Shown here one piece after another: positions 33,747 to 40,957 of a stretch of 64,000 nt of DNA (the first letter of the stretch is position 1; every line of letters starts with the position of its first letter). Position numbers and translations under genes: made by a program. Origin of the DNA: an uncultured Faecalibacterium sp. (lineage in GTDB: Bacteria > Bacillota > Clostridia > Oscillospirales > Ruminococcaceae); the NCBI GenBank assembly GCA_934540955.1, contig CAKTCY010000002.1, positions 1-64,000 on the forward strand. The letters are read 5' to 3'. The notes under the pieces were generated by a model. It saw nothing but the letters and a program-made list of their open reading frames with translations, was not told the origin of the DNA and ran no database searches.

Positions 33747-34682
33747 TTGAGTACTACAACACCCGTTCAGGAGCATTACGACACCTCCTCTGTATTCGTT
33801 GCTGTCATCGGACGGCCGAACGTGGGCAAATCCAGCCTGACGAACCTCTTGGTCGGCGAGAAGGTGGCAATCGTCACCTCTAAGCCCCAAACCACCCGCA
33901 CCCGCATTACCGGTGTGATCACCCGGGGGCCGCTGCAATATGTGCTGCTGGATACTCCCGGTGTGCACAAGGCGCACAACAAGCTGGGCAAGCGCATGGA
34001 TAAGACCGCCAGCGATTCCATTGCGGATGTGGATGTTTCCATGATGCTGTTCGAGCCCTACGGCGCACTGAACGAATCCGAGATGGCGTTGGTAGAAGCG
34101 CTGCACCGCAGCGGCCCGGCCATTGCAGTCATCAATAAGACCGACCTTGTGAAAGAACCTGCCGATTTGGAGGCACGCAAGGCAGAGTTGAAGGCGCTGG
34201 GCGTGTTTGATGCGATCTACACCATCAGCGTGCGCAACAAGGAGGGCAGCGAGGAGCTGTTCGATGCCTTGAGCCGCTACGCCGTGGAAGGCCCTCATTA
34301 CTTTGATGACGATGCCTACACCGATATGCCGGAAAAGGAGCTGGTGGCCGAGGTCATCCGCGAAAAGGCACTGCTCTTTATGCGAGACGAGATCCCGCAC
34401 GGCATTGCAGTGGTGGTGGAACGCTTCAAGGAGCGTCCGGGCACAGACCTGATCGACATTGATGTGAATATCTACTGCGAGCGGGAGAGCCACAAGGGCA
34501 TGGTCATCGGCAAGGGCGGTGCGATGCTCAAAAAGATCGCCAGTGCTGCCCGCGCCGACTGCGAGGAGTTCCTGGGCTGCCGGGTCAACCTGCAGTGCTG
34601 GGTCAAGGTAAAATCCGACTGGCGGGATAATGAATTTTTGCTGAACAACTTCGGCTTCAAGCAGAATCCCTCCAACCGCTGA
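33747..34682 (+). CDS. era: GTPase Era
   Basis: Ribosome-assembly GTPase that binds 16S rRNA. 311 aa with TTG start at 33747 (SD ACAGGAG 7 nt before; no ATG fits). G1 GRPNVGKSS, switch/G2 QTTRTR, G3 DTPG, G4 NKTD, and a C-terminal KH domain with ESHKGMVIGKGGAMLKKI. Frame upstream of the TTG overlaps ybeY and is not used. Confidence 0.95.
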   Translation: MSTTTPVQEHYDTSSVFVAVIGRPNVGKSSLTNLLVGEKVAIVTSKPQTTRTRITGVITRGPLQYVLLDTPGVHKAHNKLGKRMDKTASDSIADVDVSMMLFEPYGALNESEMALVEALHRSGPAIAVINKTDLVKEPADLEARKAELKALGVFDAIYTISVRNKEGSEELFDALSRYAVEGPHYFDDDAYTDMPEKELVAEVIREKALLFMRDEIPHGIAVVVERFKERPGTDLIDIDVNIYCERESHKGMVIGKGGAMLKKIASAARADCEEFLGCRVNLQCWVKVKSDWRDNEFLLNNFGFKQNPSNR

Positions 34683-34717
34683 GTGCTGCCAAAGCAGGAC
34701 AGTTTTCCCTTGTATGC

Positions 34718-34728
34718 TGTGCTAGAAT
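34718..34728 (+). promoter_or_regulatory. extended -10 promoter before yqzL-recO
   Basis: TGTGC then TAGAAT, 48 bp before the yqzL ATG, in the gap after era. Confidence 0.5.
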
Positions 34729-34775
34729 CAGGCTGACACTATATCTGTGCGCAGAGAAGGGAAGGAGTGCTGAAG

Positions 34776-34940
34776 ATGGATGCTGCTGCAAGCTGGCAGG
34801 CCTTTGTCTGCACGGGGAATATTCTCCGTTATCTCGATTATAAACAACTGGTGCAGCTGCCCGCCGAGCATCCGGCAGGAGAAACGGATGATGGAACCAT
34901 TTGTGACCATGGGTCTGGTACTGAAGGAGACCCGTTATAG
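34776..34940 (+). CDS. yqzL: YqzL-like small protein
   Basis: 54-aa ORF between era and recO, with SD GAAGGAG 8 nt before ATG 34776. ASWQAFVCTGNILRYLDYKQL resembles the YqzL pattern (aromatic W, x-F, TGN, YL, YK-x-L), and yqzL occupies exactly this place, era-yqzL-recO, in Bacillus. Its 3' end overlaps the recO start by 53 bp, which is unusual. Function unknown. Confidence 0.72.
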   Translation: MDAAASWQAFVCTGNILRYLDYKQLVQLPAEHPAGETDDGTICDHGSGTEGDPL

Positions 34941-35640
34941 AGAAGCAGACCGCATTCTGACGATCCTTACCCCGAAGCTGGGCGTGATCACGGCAATGGC
35001 TGCAAACAGTCTGCGGCTGAAAAGCAAGCTGTTCAGTGCCTGCGGGCTGTTCTGCTATTCGGAGTTTACGCTGGTGCCCGGACGCAATATGTATACCGTG
35101 CGGGAAGCCGAGGTGCAGAACATCTTCCACGGCATCTCCTCTTCCATTGAAGGGGTAAGCCTTGCCATGTATCTTACCGAGCTGGCCGCCGCGCTTTCGC
35201 CTACCGGAGAGGAAGCAGCCCGGGAGCTGCGTTTGGTGCTGAACAGCCTGTATATGATCAGCGAGCACCGCACCGACCTGCGGGTGATTAAAGCGGTATT
35301 TGAGCTGCGCACCATGAGCGAGTGCGGCTTTATGCCGCAGCTGGTCTGCTGCCGGGACTGCGGCACCTACGATGAAGGAGATGCCTTTTATCTGGATGCA
35401 CAGGAAGGGCATCTGCTCTGTGCATCCTGTGCGGCAAAGGCAGGCAAGAACTGCAATCTGGACAAGGCTGCACTGTTTGCGCTGCGCCACATCTGCTTGG
35501 TAGAGGACAAAAAAATATTTGCATTCAAGATCTCTGTGGGCAGTCTGGCAAAGCTTTCCGCAGTGGCTGAAAACTATGCCCTGACGCATCTGGATAAGCC
35601 GTTGAAAAGCTACGCCTTTTTGAAAAGCGTGCTGCCCTGA
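34888..35640 (+). CDS. recO: DNA repair protein RecO
   Basis: Recombination mediator loading RecA with RecR. 250 aa from ATG 34888 (SD CAGGAGA; ATG 34891 is equally possible). N-terminal OB fold (TMGLVLKETRYREADRILTILTPKLGVITAMAANSLRLKSKL) and a zinc-binding motif CCRDCG ... CASC near residues 152-190. Starts inside yqzL; 15 bp before mutS2. Confidence 0.93.
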   Translation: MMEPFVTMGLVLKETRYREADRILTILTPKLGVITAMAANSLRLKSKLFSACGLFCYSEFTLVPGRNMYTVREAEVQNIFHGISSSIEGVSLAMYLTELAAALSPTGEEAARELRLVLNSLYMISEHRTDLRVIKAVFELRTMSECGFMPQLVCCRDCGTYDEGDAFYLDAQEGHLLCASCAAKAGKNCNLDKAALFALRHICLVEDKKIFAFKISVGSLAKLSAVAENYALTHLDKPLKSYAFLKSVLP

Positions 35641-35655
35641 TCAAAAAGGAACAGT

Positions 35656-38070
35656 ATGGAAACAAGCTACTTAAAAACATTAGAACTGGATAAGATCATT
35701 ACCCGTGCAGCGGAGGGCTGCGTATGTAAAGAAGCCCGTGCTATGCTGTTGGCCATTGAGCCGCAGTGCGATCCGGACGAGGTGCGCTACGCACTGGAAC
35801 AGACGGACGCCATCAACACTCTGCTGATCAAAAACGGCTCGCCGCGCTTTGGCGGGGTAGAGGGGGTCAGCCAGCTTGCCGCCCGTGCCGTAAAGGGCGG
35901 CGTGCTTTCTATGGGCGAGCTGCTGATGGTGGCCGGTGCACTGCGCAATTTTCAGCACCTGACCAGCTGGTACGGTTCCTCTGAGCACGATGCTCTGCCG
36001 ACTGATGATCTGTTTTACGCGCTGGCACCGGAGCCGGGTCTTGAACAGCAGATCTCCAGCGCCATTCTGGCACCGGATGCTATGGCTGATACCGCCTCCC
36101 GCACGCTGGCAGAGCTGCGCAAGAAGATACGCGCCACCGAAAACAGCATCCGCGACCGGCTGGAAAGCATGGTACGCAATATGGATACCTCCAAATACCT
36201 GCAGGAGAGCGTGGTTTCCATGCGCAACGGCCGGTATGTTGTGCCGGTCAAGAGCGAGTACCGTGGCGAGGTGAGCGGTATCATCCACGATGTATCCTCT
36301 ACGGGCGCTACGGTGTTTGTGGAGCCGCAGGCTGTGGTGGAAGCCAATGCCCGCATCCTGCAATACCGCGCACAGGAAGCGCAGGAGATCGAGCGCATTC
36401 TGGTGGCCTTTACCGCACAGGTGGCCGCCATTGAGCCGCAGTTCCAGTACAGCTACAAGGCCATGCTGGAAATCGACATCCTGCTGGCAAAGGCGCGGCT
36501 TGCGCTGGAGCTGAAGGCCTTCAAGCCTGCAGTGCGGACGGATTCTTCCTTTAATCTGATCCGCGCACGCCACCCGCTGATCGACCCGCAAAAGTGCGTT
36601 CCTGTGGATATTGCACTGGGCGGGGAATACGATTCCCTTATCATCACCGGCCCGAACACCGGCGGTAAAACGGTCACTCTGAAAACCGCCGGTCTGCTGT
36701 GCGCCATGGCGCAGTGCGGCTTTCTGATTCCGGCAGACGAGCGCAGTGAGATCTGCGTATTTGAGGAATTTTTGGTGGATATTGGCGATGAGCAGAGCAT
36801 TGAGCAGAGCCTTTCCACCTTCTCCGGCCACATGAAAAAGATCACCGGCATTCTGGAGCTTGCCATGCCACACACCCTTGTGCTGCTGGACGAGTTGGGC
36901 GCCGGTACCGACCCTGCCGAGGGTGCCGCGCTGGCAGTTGCCATTATTGAGGAGCTGCGCCGCCGTGGCGTACTGCTGATGGCGACTACCCACTATGCGG
37001 AGCTGAAGGTCTTTGCGCTGGAGACTAAGGGTGTAGTAAACGCCAGCTGCGAGTTTGATCTGGAGACCCTGCGCCCCACCTATAAGCTGAGTGTGGGTGT
37101 ACCGGGCAAATCCAACGCGTTCTTGATCAGCGAAAAGCTGGGGATACCCAGCCGCGTTATTGAGGCTGCCCAGCAGCATCTGTCTGCGGAGGATAAGCGT
37201 CTGGATGCGATTCTGGGGCAGCTGGACGACCTGAAGCTGCAGCTGAAGGAAAGCCAGAACGAAGTGGAGCAACTGCGCAACGAAGCCTCTCATCAGCTGG
37301 AAGCCGCCCGCAAAAAGCGGGATGAGCTGATCCAGCAGGGCGAGAATGAATTGGAGGCTGCCCGTGCCAAGGCGCGCACGCTGGCACAGCAGGTTGAAAC
37401 GCAGGCCTATGCGCTGACGGATGAGTTGCGCCAGCTGCAAAAGGACGAGCGCATGAGCGCCCAGCAGAAGGCGCAGCGCGCCCGCGAGATTGCCAAAAAG
37501 GAGACCGAAAAGCTGTTTGCCGGTACAGAGGTGGTGCATAACCCCGTTAAGGAGTTTGTGCCGCTGAAGGAGGTAAAGGTGGGGCAGGAGGTCTGCATTG
37601 CAGAGCTGAACCAGCTGGCCACCGTTCTGGCGCTGCCGGACAAAAACGGCGATGTGCTGGTGCGTGCCGGTATCATCAAGACCAAGGTACCTCTCAAGGG
37701 CTTGAAGCAGCCGGAAAAGCTGGTAAAAGAACCAACTGCGCCCAAGACCAAGGCACAGCAGCGGTATTCCCGCCTGACCGGCGATACCAACCGTCCCAAC
37801 GGCAGGGTAGAGCGCGTACAGCGTACCGCCAAAATGGAGTGCAACCTGCTGGGGCTTACGGTGGACGAGGCGCTGTCGGAGGTGGATTCCTTTATCGACC
37901 GCGCCATCCTGAACGGACAGACCGTGGTCTATCTGATCCATGGCAACGGCACCGGCGCACTGCGCACCGCCATCCATAAGTATCTGCGCGGCAACCGCAT
38001 GGTAAAAAGCTTCCGTCTTGGCCGTTACGGCGAAGGCGAAAGCGGCGTGACGGTTGTAGAACTGAAATAA
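35656..38070 (+). CDS. mutS2: endonuclease MutS2
   Basis: MutS-like protein without mismatch-recognition domain, with a C-terminal Smr nuclease; suppresses recombination or rescues collided ribosomes in relatives. 804 aa: core/lever helices, ATPase with Walker A ITGPNTGGKTVTLKT, DELGAGTDPAEGAALA (Walker B), then a long coiled coil (about 520-650), and the Smr domain with LGLTVDEALSEVDSFID and HGNGTGALRTAIHKYL. Ends with a terminator. Confidence 0.96.
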   Translation: METSYLKTLELDKIITRAAEGCVCKEARAMLLAIEPQCDPDEVRYALEQTDAINTLLIKNGSPRFGGVEGVSQLAARAVKGGVLSMGELLMVAGALRNFQHLTSWYGSSEHDALPTDDLFYALAPEPGLEQQISSAILAPDAMADTASRTLAELRKKIRATENSIRDRLESMVRNMDTSKYLQESVVSMRNGRYVVPVKSEYRGEVSGIIHDVSSTGATVFVEPQAVVEANARILQYRAQEAQEIERILVAFTAQVAAIEPQFQYSYKAMLEIDILLAKARLALELKAFKPAVRTDSSFNLIRARHPLIDPQKCVPVDIALGGEYDSLIITGPNTGGKTVTLKTAGLLCAMAQCGFLIPADERSEICVFEEFLVDIGDEQSIEQSLSTFSGHMKKITGILELAMPHTLVLLDELGAGTDPAEGAALAVAIIEELRRRGVLLMATTHYAELKVFALETKGVVNASCEFDLETLRPTYKLSVGVPGKSNAFLISEKLGIPSRVIEAAQQHLSAEDKRLDAILGQLDDLKLQLKESQNEVEQLRNEASHQLEAARKKRDELIQQGENELEAARAKARTLAQQVETQAYALTDELRQLQKDERMSAQQKAQRAREIAKKETEKLFAGTEVVHNPVKEFVPLKEVKVGQEVCIAELNQLATVLALPDKNGDVLVRAGIIKTKVPLKGLKQPEKLVKEPTAPKTKAQQRYSRLTGDTNRPNGRVERVQRTAKMECNLLGLTVDEALSEVDSFIDRAILNGQTVVYLIHGNGTGALRTAIHKYLRGNRMVKSFRLGRYGEGESGVTVVELK

Positions 38071-38076
38071 CCCAGT

Positions 38077-38112
38077 AAAGACTGCCTTTTGAAAAATTGG
38101 CAGTCTTTTTTT
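38077..38112 (+). terminator. rho-independent terminator after mutS2
   Basis: AAAGACTGCC ... GGCAGTCTTT with seven T. Confidence 0.93.
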
Positions 38113-38180
38113 GTTGCAGTGCAGGGAAAAGGCGAGTATACTCGTATTATGAATGTAAAACGAACAGGAAGTAAAGCCTT

Positions 38181-39044
38181 ATGCCGAACAGTCATCGCGG
38201 ATCTGCAAGTAAACATAGCAAACGTAAAACGCGCCGATGCAAAACGCAGCACCGGCTTTTGCACGGGTTGATGTTTGTTTTTGCGGTGCTGATGCTCGGC
38301 TTCGGCCTGCTTTTATGGAAGGCCGCACTGGAGCTGAACGCACCCGCAGAACCCGCAGGCTCAGCCTCAGCGGAGGACTTTCGTCCTGTGGTGGGCGACC
38401 CGCCGTACCGGGTGGCAATAGACGCCGGACATGGCGGAAGCGACCCGGGCGCAATGGGAGTGGTCGAGGAAAAACAGGTCACCGCAGCCACGGCTGCTGC
38501 GCTGCTTCAGTGGTTAGAAGAGGATTCCAATTACATCCCACTGCAGACCCGGGAAAGCTTTGATGCCACCGCCACGCCTGCCCAGCGTGCAGCTGCCGCC
38601 AGCGCCCAAAGCCCACAGCTGCTGCTGTCCATCCACGGCAACTCCGCAGCCAATGGCTCTACGGCAGCCGGCTTTGAGTGTTATCCGGCAGTGCCCGGGC
38701 GTACATGGCATCAGGAAAGCTTTTATTTTGCAAGACTGCTGGCCGGTGGAATGCAGAGCATCGGCGCAAGGCTGCGCGGGCGTGGGGGAGTGCGTTACAT
38801 TTATTATCTGGAAAACGACCAGAAGCAGCTGGTGGAGAATACCTACACGCAGGTGCGGCCTGAACGCAGCTTTACGCTGCTGGAGGATGTGGATTGTCCC
38901 GCCGTGTTGGCAGAGCAGTGCTTTATAACGAACGCCGAGGATGTGGAGCGCTTTGGCAGTGAACAGGGCTGCAAGACAGTGGCACGCATTTATTATGAAG
39001 CCATTTGTGCATACTTCGGCACAGAACCGCTGCCTGTAAAATGA
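38181..39044 (+). CDS. N-acetylmuramoyl-L-alanine amidase (Amidase_3)
   Basis: Cell-wall hydrolase of 287 aa with a basic N-terminus and one signal-anchor helix (LHGLMFVFAVLMLGFGLLLW, about residues 29-48). Zinc ligands and catalytic residues of the family are present: RVAIDAGHGGSDPG, an EKQVTA glutamate, LLSIHGNSAANGS, and the C-terminal LAEQCFITNAED glutamate. CwlD-like in size. Its last 8 bp overlap a decayed queA 3' fragment on the other strand. A terminator follows at 39229. Confidence 0.93.
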   Translation: MPNSHRGSASKHSKRKTRRCKTQHRLLHGLMFVFAVLMLGFGLLLWKAALELNAPAEPAGSASAEDFRPVVGDPPYRVAIDAGHGGSDPGAMGVVEEKQVTAATAAALLQWLEEDSNYIPLQTRESFDATATPAQRAAAASAQSPQLLLSIHGNSAANGSTAAGFECYPAVPGRTWHQESFYFARLLAGGMQSIGARLRGRGGVRYIYYLENDQKQLVENTYTQVRPERSFTLLEDVDCPAVLAEQCFITNAEDVERFGSEQGCKTVARIYYEAICAYFGTEPLPVK

Positions 39045-39130
39045 GCATCGTATCACCGAAGCAGAAGAAGCGATACTGCTTATATAATATGACCTGTAAC
39101 GCACCAGAACAGCCACCGCAGGCATAAGTC
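39037..39130 (-). pseudogene. decayed 3' fragment of a second queA
   Basis: Minus strand reads QYRFFCFGDTMLIL where the intact queA at 45342 ends KYRFFSFGDAMLIL: 11 of 14 residues and 34 of 42 bases agree, with most differences at codon third positions. A second shared block ACAGCCACC (39109-39117) lies upstream in queA order, after a short insertion. The stop codon and the rest of the gene are gone. The segment begins inside the amidase 3' end, marking a rearrangement joint. Confidence 0.7.
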
Positions 39131-39228
39131 AAACACTTGAACATACTGGTAATACGTTCAGCGGTGTAGAAGCGTGCGTGCACAAACTGAAAAGCATCCA
39201 CAGAAGCTGCCGGAAATCTGACAGAAAG

Positions 39229-39252
39229 AGAGAAGGGTAGCTTCTCTTTTTT
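39229..39252 (+). terminator. rho-independent terminator after the amidase
   Basis: AGAGAAG-GGTAG-CTTCTCT followed by TTTTT. Confidence 0.88.
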
Positions 39253-39262
39253 GATTATAGCT

Positions 39263-39290
39263 GTTTCGTATAATGCACGTTATGCGAAAC
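39263..39290. other. dif-like Xer recombination site
   Basis: Left arm GTTTCGTATAA, spacer TGCACG, right arm TTATGCGAAAC: 11-6-11 bp, the geometry of bacterial dif sites, with the conserved inner ends ATAA/TTAT. The arms are inverted repeats matching at 10 of 11 positions, more symmetric than XerC/XerD sites. It lies 444 bp from the stop end of the Xer-type recombinase gene and at the point where gene direction changes. Confidence 0.65.
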
Positions 39291-39299
39291 TTAGGGAAG

Positions 39300-39364
39300 T
39301 GAAAAAAGCCCATTTCCCGGATTTTTGGCGTTCCAGACCCGGCTGGCTCATTTTTGGGCTTGGG
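39300..39364 (-). terminator. terminator-like structure on the minus strand
   Basis: On the minus strand AAGCCCA ... TGGGCTT followed by a T-run, enclosing about 45 nt with an internal CCGG/CCGG pairing. No gene on the minus strand ends just before it; it may close a non-coding transcript from the AT-rich gap. Confidence 0.4.
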
Positions 39365-39644
39365 TCTACCGTTCTGCACATTCTGCACTTTTTATCATAT
39401 TTTATTGTTTTATTTGTCTCATGCTTACAGATTGTTTCTGCGTCATGCGCTGCTTCATCGGTTCGTTAGTAATTCATTTTATTCCAGTTATTCCAGTAAG
39501 CATCTATGCACTTGCTTTATAGCATTTCATACTGCGTTTTATAATTTACAGATTACGGCTGTGGTTGTTCATTTGCTTTTGTGTAGACATTACTTTGTAC
39601 GTTTCTACCAGATCGTTTCTATGGATTGCTCGTATTGTAAATTA

Positions 39645-39695
39645 TAAAGCCCCATGACATGATCCGGTCTGACCGGATGCTGTCATGGGGCTTTG
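39645..39695. terminator. bidirectional terminator hairpin after xer
   Basis: AAAGCCCCATGACA ... TGTCATGGGGCTTT with an inner GATCCGGT/ACCGGATG stem. A and T flanks on both sides; it would end the xer operon on the minus strand. Confidence 0.85.
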
Positions 39696-39733
39696 CGTGT
39701 TTTCAGGCACTTTTCTGGCTCAGATCATGTAAA

Positions 39734-40942
39734 TCAATTATCGCGCGATAAATCGTCGGTTTCTTCGTTTGACATTGCCGAGATATCCGCCCGGAAGCCA
39801 TCCTGTGCAGCGCCCTCAAAGGTAGCCATAGGGCCGGACGGCTCAGAAGCATCCTCTCCCGCCGGGATGTTTTCGGCAGATGTCTCCCCTGCCGTTTCTG
39901 TTGTATCCAAGCTTGCTTTTGCAGCTTTTATGGGCAGCACCTTGCCAAGTGGGTTCTCTTCAATGGCAGAACGTACCTGAAATTCTTGCAGGTGCGTGTA
40001 AATTTGTGTTGTGCCCACACTGCTGTGACCCAGAAGCTGCTTGAGGGTAAGGATATCTACATTACCGGTCTGATACATCAGGGTCGCGGCAGTATGGCGC
40101 AGCTTATGGGTAGAAAAGCCCTTCAGACCGGCAGCCTTCATTGCGCCGGAGATCAGCTGCTCTACCCTGCGGTTCGAGATGCGTTCCTTGCGCATACGGG
40201 TAATAAACACCGCTTTCTCCTTGGGTGAAAGCCCCTCCATGGTGTTGCGCTTACGCAGATATAGTTGCAGTGCCTCCACGCAGGCATCATTCAGGTAGAC
40301 CATGCGTTCCTTGTGACCCTTGCCGAACAGGCGGATCTGACGCTGCTCTAAGTCGATGTCTCCAAGGTCCATGCCTACCAGCTCTGCAAGACGCATACCG
40401 CAGTTGAGAAACAGCACCACCATGCAATAATCCCGCTCCGGGAAATCGCTCTGGGTCTGGGTGCTCTCCAAAAGCGAGATGGACTGCTCTGCCGTCAGGT
40501 ACTTTGGCAAGACCTTATCCTGTTTGGGCGGACGGATGGCCGCCGTAGGGTCCTCGGATAAGCGGTTGACCTGATTGACCAGATAATCATAAAAGCCGTG
40601 CAGGCTGGCCAGCCGCCGGGCGGTAGAGGATTTTTTGTTGCCGCACTCCCGGTTCAGAAAATACAGATATTCGTAGATGTCCTCTTTTGTTATGCTGCCC
40701 CAGAAGGCCGTATCCAGCCCCTTGGGGTCGATCTCTTTAAATTCTGCATCCGTGGCCACAAGCCCGCGGCGGCGCTTCATAAAGCGGCTGAAGGAGCGCA
40801 GGTCACAGTAATAACTGAAAGCCGTATTGGCGCTTTTGCCGGCGATCACCTCAAGGTACCGCACATATTCTACAATATCCGGGGCAGCATCCTCAAAGGG
40901 TGCGTGCTTGCCGGGGTTTCTTTCGTCCAGATAGATCGACAT
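39734..40942 (-). CDS. Xer-type tyrosine site-specific recombinase
   Basis: 402 aa. N-terminal SAM-like core-binding domain (about 20-130), C-terminal catalytic domain with R184 (CGMRLAELVG), K208, H279 and R282 (HKLRHTAATLMY), H306 (LLGHSSVGTTQIYTH) and the nucleophile Y315, all present. About 85 residues follow the tyrosine, of which the last 65 form an acidic, Ala/Thr/Glu-rich tail not usual in XerC/XerD (about 300 aa). It is last in an operon with radA, in a core-gene setting with a dif-like site nearby, so a chromosome-dimer-resolution role is more likely than phage integration; inference. Confidence 0.88.
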   Translation of the reverse strand: MSIYLDERNPGKHAPFEDAAPDIVEYVRYLEVIAGKSANTAFSYYCDLRSFSRFMKRRRGLVATDAEFKEIDPKGLDTAFWGSITKEDIYEYLYFLNRECGNKKSSTARRLASLHGFYDYLVNQVNRLSEDPTAAIRPPKQDKVLPKYLTAEQSISLLESTQTQSDFPERDYCMVVLFLNCGMRLAELVGMDLGDIDLEQRQIRLFGKGHKERMVYLNDACVEALQLYLRKRNTMEGLSPKEKAVFITRMRKERISNRRVEQLISGAMKAAGLKGFSTHKLRHTAATLMYQTGNVDILTLKQLLGHSSVGTTQIYTHLQEFQVRSAIEENPLGKVLPIKAAKASLDTTETAGETSAENIPAGEDASEPSGPMATFEGAAQDGFRADISAMSNEETDDLSRDN

Positions 40943-40957
40943 AGTTTCCTCGTTTCA

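Larger units (their letters stand above)
39045..39733. other. gene-free gap between convergent amidase and xer
   Basis: About 690 bp without a supported gene. In order it holds the queA fragment, a terminator, a dif-like site, a minus-strand terminator-like structure (39300-39364), then about 280 bp of AT-rich sequence in which I see nothing recognisable, and a last strong bidirectional hairpin. Short open frames here lack SD sequences and resemble nothing known. Confidence 0.7.

Noticed and set aside
39263-39290. loxP-like site for a phage Cre-type recombinase
   Set aside because: The arms share TTCGTATA with loxP, but arm length (11) and spacer (6) fit dif, and loxP has 13-bp arms and an 8-bp spacer. 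The nearby gene is Xer-like with core neighbours, not a phage integrase.
39251-39469. 72-codon open frame with a hydrophobic stretch just after the terminator
   Set aside because: It begins across the terminator tail and dif-like site, has no SD, and the sequence looks like random AT-rich translation. No family resemblance.
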